A DNA stretch of 64,000 bases from CAXXOK01 sp963675925 (lineage in GTDB: Bacteria > Bacillota > Clostridia > Christensenellales > Aristaeellaceae), in assembly GCA_963675925.2 (NCBI GenBank), contig CAXXIB010000003.1:372001-436000 (forward strand). The letters run 5' to 3'. The position numbers were made by a program, and so were the translations under genes. Shown piece by piece: positions 41,410 to 51,438 of the stretch; the first letter of the stretch is position 1, and each line of letters opens with the position of its first letter. The notes under the pieces were generated by a model, which was not told where the DNA came from, made no database searches, and saw only the letters and a program-made list of their open reading frames with translations.

Positions 41410-43077
41410 TCAATCCTCCGTATCGTCAATTTGCAGTAAATCGCGTCCGACTGCATCGGCCAGCATTTGTATGCTCTGCTTCACATCCGCTTTTTGTACA
41501 GTTGTGCCTTCCAACACAGCTTCAAACCCAACCGGGCGGCCCGCAACTTCGGTGAGTGTTTTCGCGATCGTATCGGTCTTTTCCGGTTTTCTTAGATTGG
41601 CGTAGGAAAATCCTTCCCGCGCCTTCGCTACACGAACACGGAAGACAGCGTTTTCCTCTCCCAAGAAATGTTCCCGTTTCAGGAGTCCGTAAATCGCAGG
41701 TTCTTTTGAAGCCAGGCGTTTCAGCGCTTGACTCCATATATCGGTATCGCTATAGAGCGGTTGTTTGTCATCAGTAGCTACGGTTTCTTTTGCAACTGGT
41801 GCTTTTACCGGCACCGATTCCTTCTTTGGCGGCTGAGAATTGCTTGTGACTGCCTGCGTACTCTCTGCCTGTATTTCCTGCTTGGTTACAGGCACTTGTG
41901 CTTGTAGTGCAATCTGAGGCTGCTCACGCAGCTTAATTTCAAGCTCCGCTACGCGCTCAGCCAGCGCAGCATTGTCTTCGCCAATATCATCCCGGCAGGC
42001 TTTCATGGCGGCAATCTCCAGCCCAATGCGCGGTGAGGATGCATATCGCAGCTCGCTGTCAGCAGTCATCAGACCGTTCATCATACGAATCAGGCGTTCC
42101 TGCGAGAACTTTCCTGTTTGCTCACGATAACGCTTCTCGTCTTCCTCTGTGCTCTGTAAAAGCTTAGAAGCATCTTCCTTTACCACCTTCACGATTAACA
42201 GGGCGCGCAGATGGCGTGTCAGTTCGCGCAGAAAGATTTGCGCTTCAAAGCCGGCGCGAATGAGCTGATCGATTCGCTCCATGACCATGCGCACATCCCG
42301 TGCCGCCAGTGCATCGGCAAATTCGAATAGAAAATCTTTATCCGCCGCGCCGAGAATATCGCGTATGATTTCTGCTGTGACGGTGTCATCCACCGCCGCA
42401 GATACGGCCATGTCCAGAATACTCCAGGCATCGCGCATGGCACCTTCGGCTGCACGAGCTATCATTTGCAGGGCTTCAGGCTCTGCTGTGATATGCAGCT
42501 GCGCTAGCGCTTGTTCCATGCGTTCCTGTATCAATACAGCGGGAATACGCGAAATATCGAACCGCTGAACACGGCTGAGGATGGTCGCCGGAATGCGCTG
42601 CGGTTCGGTGGTTGCTAAAATGAACACCACATGTTCCGGCGGTTCTTCCAGGGTTTTCAGCAGTGCGTTGAACGCCGCTGAAGATAGCATATGGACTTCA
42701 TCGATGATATACACCTTGTATTTGCCAAGCTGGGCCGGATAGCGTACTTGCTCCAGCAAATCGCGAATATTATCCACGGAGTTATTGCTTGCCGCATCCA
42801 ATTCAACAACATCCAGCGTACTTTCGGACAAAATGGCCTTGCATACCTCACAAACACCGCAGGGTTCCCCCTGGTTCGGCTGCAAGCAATTAATAGCGCG
42901 GCTCATTATCTTCGCCAGCGTGGTCTTCCCTGTGCCCTTAGACCCGCAGAACAGATACGCATGCGCAATTCTGCCCGTAGTAATCTGCCGAAGCAGTGTC
43001 TTAACGACAGCGCCCTGGCCGATGACATCGGCAAACACATTGGGTCTCCATTCCCGGTATAACGCGCGATAAGCCAT
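41410..43077 (-). CDS. dnaX: DNA polymerase III subunits gamma/tau
   Basis: Clamp-loader ATPase of the replisome. 555 residues. Walker A GSKGTGKT at 45-52, a zinc module with Cys64, Cys73, Cys76 and Cys79, DEVHML (Walker B) and sensor-1 region FILATTEPQRIPATILSR. Domain III follows, then a variable linker (about 390-455) and a tau-like C-terminal domain. The usual Firmicutes neighbours ybaB and recR are absent: dnaX is followed by rsmA and preceded by rpoC. Confidence 0.95.
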   Translation of the reverse strand: MAYRALYREWRPNVFADVIGQGAVVKTLLRQITTGRIAHAYLFCGSKGTGKTTLAKIMSRAINCLQPNQGEPCGVCEVCKAILSESTLDVVELDAASNNSVDNIRDLLEQVRYPAQLGKYKVYIIDEVHMLSSAAFNALLKTLEEPPEHVVFILATTEPQRIPATILSRVQRFDISRIPAVLIQERMEQALAQLHITAEPEALQMIARAAEGAMRDAWSILDMAVSAAVDDTVTAEIIRDILGAADKDFLFEFADALAARDVRMVMERIDQLIRAGFEAQIFLRELTRHLRALLIVKVVKEDASKLLQSTEEDEKRYREQTGKFSQERLIRMMNGLMTADSELRYASSPRIGLEIAAMKACRDDIGEDNAALAERVAELEIKLREQPQIALQAQVPVTKQEIQAESTQAVTSNSQPPKKESVPVKAPVAKETVATDDKQPLYSDTDIWSQALKRLASKEPAIYGLLKREHFLGEENAVFRVRVAKAREGFSYANLRKPEKTDTIAKTLTEVAGRPVGFEAVLEGTTVQKADVKQSIQMLADAVGRDLLQIDDTED

Positions 43078-43149
43078 GGCACCCTCCGATTGTATAGTAA
43101 GTAAAATGCGATGATGAAACGATCAATAGTTTCTAAAACCCCGATCTGC

Positions 43150-43207
43150 AAAAAAGCAAAGGAGGCAAGAGGCGAAGCTTACTCATCTGTAAGTGACGCC
43201 CCTTGCC
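43150..43207 (-). terminator. rpoBC terminator
   Basis: Minus strand: an 11-bp stem GGCAAGGGGCG / CGCCTCTTGCC (one G-U pair) capped by an inner CTTAC/GTAAG hairpin, followed by an interrupted T-tract (TCCTTTGCTTTTTT). It separates rpoC from dnaX in the 174-nt gap. Confidence 0.82.
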
Positions 43208-43251
43208 ATCCTGAAGCTGACACTGCAGATGGGGGTTTAAGAAATAGTCAA

Positions 43252-46200
43252 TTAGAAGTTTTCTACAAGTTCAATGTCCTTGTACTTGGGCATACCGGTC
43301 CCGGCGGGGATCAGCTTGCCAATGATAACGTTCTCTTTCAGGCCCAGCAGCGGATCCACCTTGCCTTTGATGGCGGCATCGGTGAGTACGCGTGTGGTCT
43401 CCTGGAAGGACGCTGCCGAGAGGAAGCTTTCCGTTGCCAGCGATGCCTTGGTGATGCCCAGCAGGATACGCTTGGCGATTGCAGGACGCAGACCCGCTTC
43501 AATCGGTGCGCGGTTGGCTTCTTCAAAGCGAAAGATATCCACCAGCGCTCCGGGCAGGAGGTTGGTATCGCCGCAGTCCTCTACGCGAACCTTGCGCAGC
43601 ATCTGGCGAACGATAATCTCGATATGCTTATCGGAGATATTAACGCCCTGCTGGCGGTACACGCTGAGCACTTCACGCAGCAGGTAATCCTGAACGGCTT
43701 TTACACCGAGTATACGCAGCAGATCGTGCGGGTTGATCGAGCCTTCGATCAGCTCGTCACCGGCTTCTACCATTTGGCCTTCTTCAACCTTCAGGCGGCT
43801 GCCGTAGTTAATCGTATAGGATTTCTGCTCAGTAACATCATCAGGGTTGGTGACAGTCACTTCGCGCTTACGCTTGTTCTCACCGATGGACACCTTACCG
43901 CTGATTTCCGCAAGGGTCGCATCGCGCTTGGGTTTGCGGGCTTCAAACAGCTCTTCAACACGGGGAAGACCCTGCGTAATATCATCGCCGCCGGCAACGC
44001 CGCCGGTATGGAATGTACGCATGGTCAGCTGTGTGCCCGGTTCGCCGATAGCTTGTGCCGCGACGATACCAACCGCTTCACCCACATCCACCGGCTCGCC
44101 GGTGGCAAGGTTTGCGCCGTAGCAGCGGGCACAAACGCCCGTTTCATTGCGGCAGGTCAGTACGCTGCGGACCTGCGCTTTTTTCACGCCGGCGTTTACG
44201 ATGTTTTTGGCTTTCTGGTTTGTAATCAGTTCATTGAGCGCGACCAGAATCTCGCCGGTTTCGGGATCAACGATATCCTCTGCCGCGACACGGCCGACCA
44301 GCCGGTCGTCCAAGCTCTCAATGACCTGATTGTTGATGGAGATTTCCTCCAGTGTGATGCCGCGAACCTTCTCACTGCCATGGGCAAAGCAATCCAGTTC
44401 ACGAACGATGACTTCCTGCGATACGTCGACCAGGCGACGGGTCAGGTAGCCGGAGTCTGCGGTACGCAGCGCGGTATCAGCCAGCGATTTGCGGCTGCCG
44501 TGCGAAGACAGGAAGAACTCAAGCACCGACAGGCCTTCGCGGAAGTTTGCGCGGATCGGCAGCTCAATGGTTTTACCGGAGGGCGATGCCATCAGGCCGC
44601 GCATACCGGCAAGCTGTGCGATCTGCGATGCACTACCACGAGCGCCGGAGTCGGTCATCATACGGATGGGGTTGCGCTCGTCCAGGCCCGGCAGAATCAT
44701 ACTTCTGAGCTTTGCGGTAGTGCCGCTCCACACATCAATAACTGCGCGGTAACGCTCGTCTTCGGAAAGCATACCCATGAAGAAGTTATCGTTGATCTCG
44801 GTAACCTGCTCTTCGGCTTCTTCCAGCATTTCCGCTTTTTCCGGCGGCACTTTGATGTCGGCAACGGACACGGTGATCGCGCCGCGTGTGGAATACTTGA
44901 AGCCGAGGGCTTTCATCGCATCCAGCACTTCTGCCGTCACATGAATGCCGTGCTGCTGGTAGACCTGGTCAACAATTTTACCAAGGTCTTTTTTGCCGCA
45001 GAGGGTATCGACTTCCAAGGCGAACATGTCGTCCAGGTTTTTCCGCGGTTTGCGGCCAATATCCTGGGGGATAACTTCGTTGAGGATCAGCATACCCAGT
45101 GTACAGTCAACAACTTTTGTCCCGGTCTGGCCTTCGAATGCGCGGGTAAGGCGAACGCGAATCGGCTGTTGCAGGGTGATGTTGTTGGTCTGGTAGGCCA
45201 TCATAGCCTCATCATAGTTGGAGAAGACAGGGATGTCCTTAAGCTCCAGCGTTTCGCGTTTCGGCCAGGTCATTGTCAGGTAATAGCAGCCAATAACCAT
45301 ATCCTGCGAAGGCGACATGACGGGTTTGCCGTCCTGCGGTTTCAAGATGTTGTTATGCGCCAGCATCAGGAAGCGGGCTTCCGCCTGTGCTTCCATAGAC
45401 AGCGGTACGTGTACGGCCATCTGGTCGCCGTCAAAGTCGGCGTTGTAGGCAGTACAGACCAGCGGATGCAGTTTGATAGCGCGACCTTCGACCAATACAG
45501 GTTCAAAGGCCTGAATGCCCAAGCGGTGCAGTGTGGGTGCGCGGTTGAGGAGCACGGGATGCTCTTTAATCACGTTTTCAAGGATATCCCAAACTTCGGG
45601 ACGGCCTTTTTCCACCATGCGCTTGGCGTTCTTACCATGGTGTGCGTATTTCAGGGCGACCAGGCGTTCAATCACGAACGGCTTAAACAGTTCCAGCGCC
45701 ATTTCCTTAGGCAAGCCGCACTGGTAAAGCTTGAGTTCCGGGCCGACGACGATAACCGAACGGCCGGAATAGTCAACACGTTTGCCCAGCAGGTTCTGAC
45801 GGAAACGGCCTTGCTTACCACGCAGCAGGTCGGACAGCGATTTAAGGGCGCGGTTACCGGGGCCGGTGACCGCACGGCCGCGACGGCCATTATCAATCAG
45901 TGCATCGACCGCTTCCTGCAGCATGCGCTTTTCATTGCGGACAATAATATCCGGCGCATCAAGCTCCAACAGCCGTTTCAGGCGGTTGTTGCGGTTGATA
46001 ACGCGGCGGTACAGGTCGTTCAAGTCGCTGGTGGCAAAGCGTCCACCATCCAGCTGCACCATGGGGCGCAGATCCGGCGGGATGACCGGGATTACATCCA
46101 GAATCATCCATTCAGGGCGGTTGCCGCTCTGGCGGAAGGCTTCGACCACTTCCAGGCGTTTGACTGCACGGGAGCGTTTTTGGCCTTCCGTTTCGCGGTC

Positions 46201-46827
46201 GCGTTCTTTTTCAACGAGCTCGGCGATATCCTTCTTGAGCTTTTCGCTGATTTCGTCCAGATCCAGCTCCAGCAGCATATTTTTCACAGCTTCGGCACCC
46301 ATACCGGCGCGGAACGAACCGCGGCCGTGCTGGGCTTCCAGCTCGCGATATTTTGCATCGGTGATCAGTTCATACTTTTTCAGACCTGTCACCTTGGAAT
46401 CGCCGGGATCCAGCACGATGAAGCTTGCAAAGTAGAGTACTTTTTCCAGCGCACGGGGGCTGATATCAAGCAGCATACCCATACGACTGGGAATCCCCTT
46501 GAAATACCAGATGTGGCTGACGGGTGCGGCCAGCTGGATGTGGCCCATACGCTCACGGCGTACCTTGGCACGCGTTACCTGCACGCCGCACTTGTCACAA
46601 ATCTTGTTTTTGTCTTTGAATTTGATTCTTTTATACTTACCGCAGTTACATTCCCAGTCCTTCGTCGGCCCAAAGATGCGTTCGCAGAACAGTCCATCTC
46701 TTTCGGGCTTCAAGGTACGGTAGTTAATGGTTTCGGGCTTTGAGACTTCACCAAAGCTCCAGTTGAGGATCTTCTCCGGCGATGCCATTCCTATCTGTAT
46801 CGAATCAAGGTTCGTTAGTTCAAACAA
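43252..46827 (-). CDS. rpoC: DNA-directed RNA polymerase subunit beta'
   Basis: Largest RNA polymerase subunit. I place the start at the TTG at 46827, giving (M)FELTNLDSIQIGMASPEK, the family N-terminus, with AAAGGAG about 9 nt upstream; the frame is open 10 more codons through that site. 1191 residues. Zinc finger 1 (CNCGKYK ... CDKCGVQ), active-site NADFDGDQMAVHVP with three catalytic Asp, trigger-loop region (MRTFHTGGVAG), and zinc site 2 (CRNETGVCARCYG). 69 nt after rpoB. A long open frame on the opposite strand is a shadow. Confidence 0.98.
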   Translation of the reverse strand: MFELTNLDSIQIGMASPEKILNWSFGEVSKPETINYRTLKPERDGLFCERIFGPTKDWECNCGKYKRIKFKDKNKICDKCGVQVTRAKVRRERMGHIQLAAPVSHIWYFKGIPSRMGMLLDISPRALEKVLYFASFIVLDPGDSKVTGLKKYELITDAKYRELEAQHGRGSFRAGMGAEAVKNMLLELDLDEISEKLKKDIAELVEKERDRETEGQKRSRAVKRLEVVEAFRQSGNRPEWMILDVIPVIPPDLRPMVQLDGGRFATSDLNDLYRRVINRNNRLKRLLELDAPDIIVRNEKRMLQEAVDALIDNGRRGRAVTGPGNRALKSLSDLLRGKQGRFRQNLLGKRVDYSGRSVIVVGPELKLYQCGLPKEMALELFKPFVIERLVALKYAHHGKNAKRMVEKGRPEVWDILENVIKEHPVLLNRAPTLHRLGIQAFEPVLVEGRAIKLHPLVCTAYNADFDGDQMAVHVPLSMEAQAEARFLMLAHNNILKPQDGKPVMSPSQDMVIGCYYLTMTWPKRETLELKDIPVFSNYDEAMMAYQTNNITLQQPIRVRLTRAFEGQTGTKVVDCTLGMLILNEVIPQDIGRKPRKNLDDMFALEVDTLCGKKDLGKIVDQVYQQHGIHVTAEVLDAMKALGFKYSTRGAITVSVADIKVPPEKAEMLEEAEEQVTEINDNFFMGMLSEDERYRAVIDVWSGTTAKLRSMILPGLDERNPIRMMTDSGARGSASQIAQLAGMRGLMASPSGKTIELPIRANFREGLSVLEFFLSSHGSRKSLADTALRTADSGYLTRRLVDVSQEVIVRELDCFAHGSEKVRGITLEEISINNQVIESLDDRLVGRVAAEDIVDPETGEILVALNELITNQKAKNIVNAGVKKAQVRSVLTCRNETGVCARCYGANLATGEPVDVGEAVGIVAAQAIGEPGTQLTMRTFHTGGVAGGDDITQGLPRVEELFEARKPKRDATLAEISGKVSIGENKRKREVTVTNPDDVTEQKSYTINYGSRLKVEEGQMVEAGDELIEGSINPHDLLRILGVKAVQDYLLREVLSVYRQQGVNISDKHIEIIVRQMLRKVRVEDCGDTNLLPGALVDIFRFEEANRAPIEAGLRPAIAKRILLGITKASLATESFLSAASFQETTRVLTDAAIKGKVDPLLGLKENVIIGKLIPAGTGMPKYKDIELVENF

Positions 46828-46896
46828 AGTTTGACACTCCTTTCGGGTATTGGACAATCATGTAATGGTACGATCTTTACGGCGTTGCCGGAAACG

Positions 46897-49800
46897 TTAT
46901 TTAGTATCAATATCGTCCGCAGCTTTGTCGTCCGGGCTGTGATCGTCTTCCCCGTCCAGGTCGATTTCCAGATCATCGTCCAGATCCATGTTGAAATCAT
47001 CCAGATCGTCGTCTTCGATAAAGTCGATGTCTTCCAGCGCTTCTTCATCGATGGTCTCTTCCACGTCATCCGTCTCAACAGGCTTGTCTTCCTGTTCCTG
47101 CTCGACTTGGCGCACCGGCATGGTGATTTCTTCGGCATCGTCGTCTTCCAGTTCGCGGATAATGATCTCGTTTTTCATGCTGTCCATCACGCGGATATCC
47201 AGCGAAAGCGATTGCAGTTCCTTCAGCAGCACCTTGAAGCTCTCCGGCACACCCGGCGAGGGGATGTTCGTGCCTTTTACGATGGCTTCGTAGGTCTTCA
47301 CACGACCGACAATATCATCGGACTTAACGGTGAGAATTTCCTGCAACGTATTGGCCGCCCCGTAGGCTTCCAATGCCCACACTTCCATTTCACCGAAACG
47401 CTGGCCGCCGAACTGGGCTTTACCGCCAAGTGGCTGCTGCGTAACCAGCGAATAGGGACCGACGGAACGCGCATGCATTTTGTCATCCACCAAGTGGTGA
47501 AGTTTCAAGAAGTACATGATGCCGACGGTGACGCGGTTTTCAAAGGCATCGCCTGTGCGGCCATCGTACAGCAGCGTTTTGCCGTCGGGGTTCATGTTGG
47601 CTTTTTCAAGCGTCTCCGTAATTTCGGAGTAGTGCGCCCCATCAAATACCGGGGTCGCTACATGCCAGCCAAGGGCTTTGGCGGCCATGCCCAAGTGCAC
47701 TTCCAGTACCTGACCGATGTTCATGCGCGAAGGCACGCCCATCGGGTTCAGCACGATTTGCAGGGGGGTGCCATCGGGCATGAAAGGCATATCTTCCTGC
47801 CGCATGATGCGGCTGACGACGCCTTTGTTACCGTGGCGGCCTGCCATTTTATCGCCAACGCTGATTTTGCGCTTTTGGGCAATATAGACGCGAACCATTT
47901 CATTCACGCCGGGACTGAGCTCGTCCTTGCTTTCACGGGTGAAGGTTTTCACGTCCACCACGATGCCGCCTTCGCCGTGCGGTACGCGTAAGCTTGTATC
48001 GCGCACTTCGCGGGCCTTTTCGCCGAAGATTGCGCGAAGCAGCCGTTCTTCCGCCGTCAGATCGGTTTCGCCCTTGGGCGTCACTTTACCGACCAGGATA
48101 TCACCGGCCTGGACTTCCGCGCCGATACGTACAACACCGAACTCGTCCAAGTCTTTAACGGCATCTTCGCCGACGTTTGGAATATCACGGGTGATTTCTT
48201 CGGAGCCGAGCTTGGTTTCGCGGGCTTCGGATTCGAACTCTTCAATATGAATGGAGGTGTATTTGTCTTCGCGTACCAGCTCTTCACTGATCAGGATGGC
48301 ATCCTCGAAGTTGTAACCTTCCCAGGACATGAACCCAATCAGCACATTACGGCCGAGGCCGATTTCGCCATATTCCGTCGAAGGTCCGTCAGCAATCAGA
48401 TCGCCTTTTTTAATCGTTTCGCCGGCGTAAACGCGCGGACGCTGATTGATGCACGTCCCCTGGTTGCTGCGAGCAAACTTTTGCAAGTGATAGGTATGTT
48501 CTTCATTGTTCTTGTCAGCGACGATTACCTGATCACCGGCGACTTTCTTGACTACGCCGTCTTCTTTGGCGATTACGACCACGCCGGAATCCTGCGCAGC
48601 CTTAAACTCCATACCGGTACCGATAATCGGCGCTTCCGGCTTGAGCAGCGGAACCGCCTGGCGCTGCATGTTGGAGCCCATCAGCGCACGGTTGGCATCG
48701 TCGTTTTCAAGGAACGGAATCATCGCCGTCGCGACGGATACCACCTGCCGGGGGCTGACATCGATGAAGTCAACCTGATCGGCATGCACTTCGATGATTT
48801 CAGACTTGTCACGAACCGTGACACGTTCGTTGATAAACGCGCCGTTTTTCTCCAGCGGCTCGTTCGCCTGTGCCACTTTATAAAAGTCTTCTTCATCGGC
48901 AGTCATATAGACGATTTCTTCGGTTACACGACCGTTTTTCTTATTCACGCGGCGGTACGGAGCTTCGATGAAGCCGTACTCGTTAATACGGGCATAGGTC
49001 GCCAGCGAGCCGATCAGCCCGATGTTGGGGCCTTCAGGCGTTTCAATGGGACAGATGCGCGCGTAGTGGCTGTAGTGCACGTCGCGGACTTCAAACGAAG
49101 CGCGATCGCGGTTCAGACCCCCAGGCCCAAGGGCCGACAAGCGGCGTTTGTGCGTCAGTTCTGCCAGCGGGTTAGGTTGATCCATGAACTGCGACAGCTG
49201 CGAAGATCCGAAGAACTCCTTGATCGCTGCACTAACCGGGCGGATGTTAATCAGCTCGCCGGGGCGCACATCATTGGCATCCTGAATGGCCATACGTTCG
49301 CGCACCACGCGCTCTAAGCGGGACAAACCGATGCGAATCTGGTTTTGCAGCAGCTCGCCCACGCTACGCAGGCGGCGGTTGCCCAGGTGATCGATATCAT
49401 CGGTGTGACCCACGCCGTACGGCAGGCCCAGCAGATAACTGACAGAAGCGACGATGTCGTCGGTCAGAATACGCTTGGGCACCAGGCTGTTCAGGTTTTC
49501 TGTGATGTTCTGCTTGAGCAGTTCTTCACTGTCGCCACTGGCTTCCAGAATCTGCATCAGCGTCGGGTAGTGCACCATTTCCAGCACACCAACATCCTTG
49601 GGATCAAACGGCAGATACTCGTTTGCTTCCACAAAGTTGTTGCCGACAACCTTCAGCGTGCGGGTTTCCAGTTTGATCGTAACGGAGTTAATCCCGCTGT
49701 TCTGGATGGCCCTGGCTGTTTCTTTGTCGATCTTTTTACCGGCTTTGACAAACACTTCACCATCTTGCGGGCTGACAATGTCATCGTTAGCCACCTGATC

Positions 49801-50658
49801 CTGAATGCGCTTGGCAATGGAAAGCTTTTTATTGAACTTATAGCGGCCCACACGCATCAAATCGTAGCGCTTCGGGTCGAAGAACAACGAATTAAGCAGG
49901 CTCTGCGCACTGTCGCGCGTCGGCGGTTCGCCGGGCTTCTGCCGCTTGTAGATTTCGATCAGGCCCTCGTCCTGATTTTGCGCATTATCGCCGCGCTGCA
50001 GCGTGGACATTAAGCGTTCTTCCTCGCCGAAGAGGTTGACGATGTCCGAATCGGTGCCGTAGCCAAGTGCACGCAAAAGAACCGTAATCGGCAGCTTGCG
50101 CGCACGGTCAATCCGTACCCAAAGTACGTCGTTGGAATCTGTTTCAAACTCCAGCCATGCACCGCGATTGGGGATTACGGTCGTTGAAAACAGGTGTTTA
50201 CCCGTTTTGTCGATCGAATCGGAATAATAGACGCCCGGCGAGCGAACCAGCTGGCTGACGATAACACGCTCCGCACCGTTGATTACAAAGGTGCCGTGTT
50301 CGGTCATCAGCGGGAAATCACCCATGAAGACATCGGATTCCTTAATTTCGCCCGTTTCGCGATTTTTAAGCCGTGCAAACACCTTCAAAGGCGCGGCATA
50401 GGTCATGTCGCGCTCCTTGCAGCGTTCCACGCTGTTTTTCGGCTCATCAAGTGAGTAATCTACGAATTCAAGGACCAAATTATCCGTATAATCGTTTATC
50501 GGTGAGACATCGGCTAGCACCTCGCGGAGGTCTTCTTGCAGGAAGCGTCGATAACTGTTCTTTTGCACCTCTATCAGATCTGGCATATCCAAAACTTCTT
50601 CGATGCGAGAGAAGCTCATTCGCTTTCTCAGTTTCCCCATTTGAACCTCGTGCACCAT
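46897..50658 (-). CDS. rpoB: DNA-directed RNA polymerase subunit beta with acidic C-terminal tail
   Basis: Second-largest RNA polymerase subunit. 1253 residues from the ATG at 50658 (MVHEVQMGKLRKRMSFSR, matching the family start). The rifampicin region reads FFGSSQLSQFMDQPNPLAEL then THKRRLSALGPGGL, a sensitive-type sequence. Conserved catalytic region GRHGNKGVVSRI and C-terminal GKAQFGGQRFGEMEVWALEA present. After the usual end (about residue 1185) comes a tail; its last 68 residues contain 36 Asp/Glu and only 3 Lys. No rplJ/rplL or rplK/rplA precede it; the next gene upstream is divergent. Confidence 0.98.
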   Translation of the reverse strand: MVHEVQMGKLRKRMSFSRIEEVLDMPDLIEVQKNSYRRFLQEDLREVLADVSPINDYTDNLVLEFVDYSLDEPKNSVERCKERDMTYAAPLKVFARLKNRETGEIKESDVFMGDFPLMTEHGTFVINGAERVIVSQLVRSPGVYYSDSIDKTGKHLFSTTVIPNRGAWLEFETDSNDVLWVRIDRARKLPITVLLRALGYGTDSDIVNLFGEEERLMSTLQRGDNAQNQDEGLIEIYKRQKPGEPPTRDSAQSLLNSLFFDPKRYDLMRVGRYKFNKKLSIAKRIQDQVANDDIVSPQDGEVFVKAGKKIDKETARAIQNSGINSVTIKLETRTLKVVGNNFVEANEYLPFDPKDVGVLEMVHYPTLMQILEASGDSEELLKQNITENLNSLVPKRILTDDIVASVSYLLGLPYGVGHTDDIDHLGNRRLRSVGELLQNQIRIGLSRLERVVRERMAIQDANDVRPGELINIRPVSAAIKEFFGSSQLSQFMDQPNPLAELTHKRRLSALGPGGLNRDRASFEVRDVHYSHYARICPIETPEGPNIGLIGSLATYARINEYGFIEAPYRRVNKKNGRVTEEIVYMTADEEDFYKVAQANEPLEKNGAFINERVTVRDKSEIIEVHADQVDFIDVSPRQVVSVATAMIPFLENDDANRALMGSNMQRQAVPLLKPEAPIIGTGMEFKAAQDSGVVVIAKEDGVVKKVAGDQVIVADKNNEEHTYHLQKFARSNQGTCINQRPRVYAGETIKKGDLIADGPSTEYGEIGLGRNVLIGFMSWEGYNFEDAILISEELVREDKYTSIHIEEFESEARETKLGSEEITRDIPNVGEDAVKDLDEFGVVRIGAEVQAGDILVGKVTPKGETDLTAEERLLRAIFGEKAREVRDTSLRVPHGEGGIVVDVKTFTRESKDELSPGVNEMVRVYIAQKRKISVGDKMAGRHGNKGVVSRIMRQEDMPFMPDGTPLQIVLNPMGVPSRMNIGQVLEVHLGMAAKALGWHVATPVFDGAHYSEITETLEKANMNPDGKTLLYDGRTGDAFENRVTVGIMYFLKLHHLVDDKMHARSVGPYSLVTQQPLGGKAQFGGQRFGEMEVWALEAYGAANTLQEILTVKSDDIVGRVKTYEAIVKGTNIPSPGVPESFKVLLKELQSLSLDIRVMDSMKNEIIIRELEDDDAEEITMPVRQVEQEQEDKPVETDDVEETIDEEALEDIDFIEDDDLDDFNMDLDDDLEIDLDGEDDHSPDDKAADDIDTK

Positions 50659-50812
50659 AAATGATATCACCCCTCATGTTCTTGCACCGGACCGTATGCC
50701 TGCGTTTCTATGCCGCCAGGATTTGACAGTTGCTTTTTGCTTTAGCAAGCTGTAAAATACTGATTGCGGGCTTATATTCCACCGCAAACAGACGATACTA
50801 ATGCAATTTTAT

Positions 50813-50841
50813 ATTTTAGCATTGAACCAGTCTATAGTCAA
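50813..50841 (-). promoter_or_regulatory. rpoBC promoter
   Basis: Minus strand: TTGACT (50836-50841), exact 17-nt spacer, TAAAAT (50813-50818) preceded by TGC. Predicts a leader of about 150 nt before rpoB, which contains a small TTGC-TAAA-GCAA hairpin near 50736-50747. The gap 50659-50897 holds this and the start region of the divergent rseC-like gene. Confidence 0.75.
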
Positions 50842-50897
50842 GCGATTCCTCAAAATTCGCGGACTATATTCGCACATTGCATAAGCAGGAGAAAATC

Positions 50898-51338
50898 ATG
50901 GTAAAATACGGTCAAATCACGGACAAAAACAACCAAACCGGCAGAATCACCGTTCGCTTTTCACGTCCGGAGGCCTGTGGCAGCTGCCAGGCCTGCGGCA
51001 TGGGCTCGGGCAAAAGCGAAGTCAGCTTTCCATCCGAGCACAACGTTGGTGAATGGGTGCGTGTAGAGCTTCCAGAGAACCGCTTCGTGCAGGCAACCAC
51101 CCTGGTGTACGTCATTCCCCTGGTCGGCCTGTTTCTTGGCCTTTTACTGGGCTGGCTGATTGCCGGGAGCTCCGATCTGGTTATGGTAGCCAGCGCGGTC
51201 GCCGGTTTGCTCGTAGCATTTGTAACACTCTATCTAGTTGATAAATTTGTGTCCAAAAAACCCGAATGGACCCCTGTCATTACCGCTGTTTACCCGGATA
51301 AACCAAGCCAGTCCGGCATGGATTGCGGCGTATCATAA
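50898..51338 (+). CDS. RseC/MucC-family membrane protein
   Basis: SoxR-reducing/RseC family (PF04246), associated in other bacteria with Rnf electron-transport complexes or sigma-E control. 146 residues from the ATG at 50898 with AGGAG at 6 nt. N-terminal domain with the Cys motif CGSCQACGMG, then two TM helices at about 70-92 and 96-116, and a short cytoplasmic tail. No rnf genes are nearby, so the partner is unknown; an anaerobe with ferredoxin-linked metabolism makes an Rnf link plausible, by inference only. Confidence 0.85.
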   Translation: MVKYGQITDKNNQTGRITVRFSRPEACGSCQACGMGSGKSEVSFPSEHNVGEWVRVELPENRFVQATTLVYVIPLVGLFLGLLLGWLIAGSSDLVMVASAVAGLLVAFVTLYLVDKFVSKKPEWTPVITAVYPDKPSQSGMDCGVS

Positions 51339-51429
51339 CACAAGAGCACAGCAAAACAGCGTGTTCCCTGTGAGGTTATGACAAATTCATTGCGTTTGCG
51401 ATTTCTTTGTATTCTTTTCAGTATACTTA

Positions 51430-51438
51430 TGTTATAAT
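51430..51438 (+). promoter_or_regulatory. RNase J gene promoter (extended -10)
   Basis: TGTTATAAT, TGn extended -10 with perfect TATAAT (51433-51438). A second TATACT at 51422-51427. No well-spaced -35. Confidence 0.55.

Noticed and set aside
43111..46743. A 1210-codon open frame on the plus strand opposite rpoC
   Set aside because: It lies antisense to the unmistakable rpoC, has no ribosome site or homology, and its composition (many His, Phe, Gln) is the mirror of rpoC codon usage.
46831..49317. Long plus-strand open frames opposite rpoB (386 and 356 codons)
   Set aside because: Antisense shadows of rpoB produced by codon bias; no start signals or recognisable domains.
51334..51380. CATAAC ... 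GTTATG repeat with inner CACAG/CTGTG after the RseC-like gene, as a terminator
   Set aside because: No T-tract follows and the stem is interrupted, so termination is not supported.
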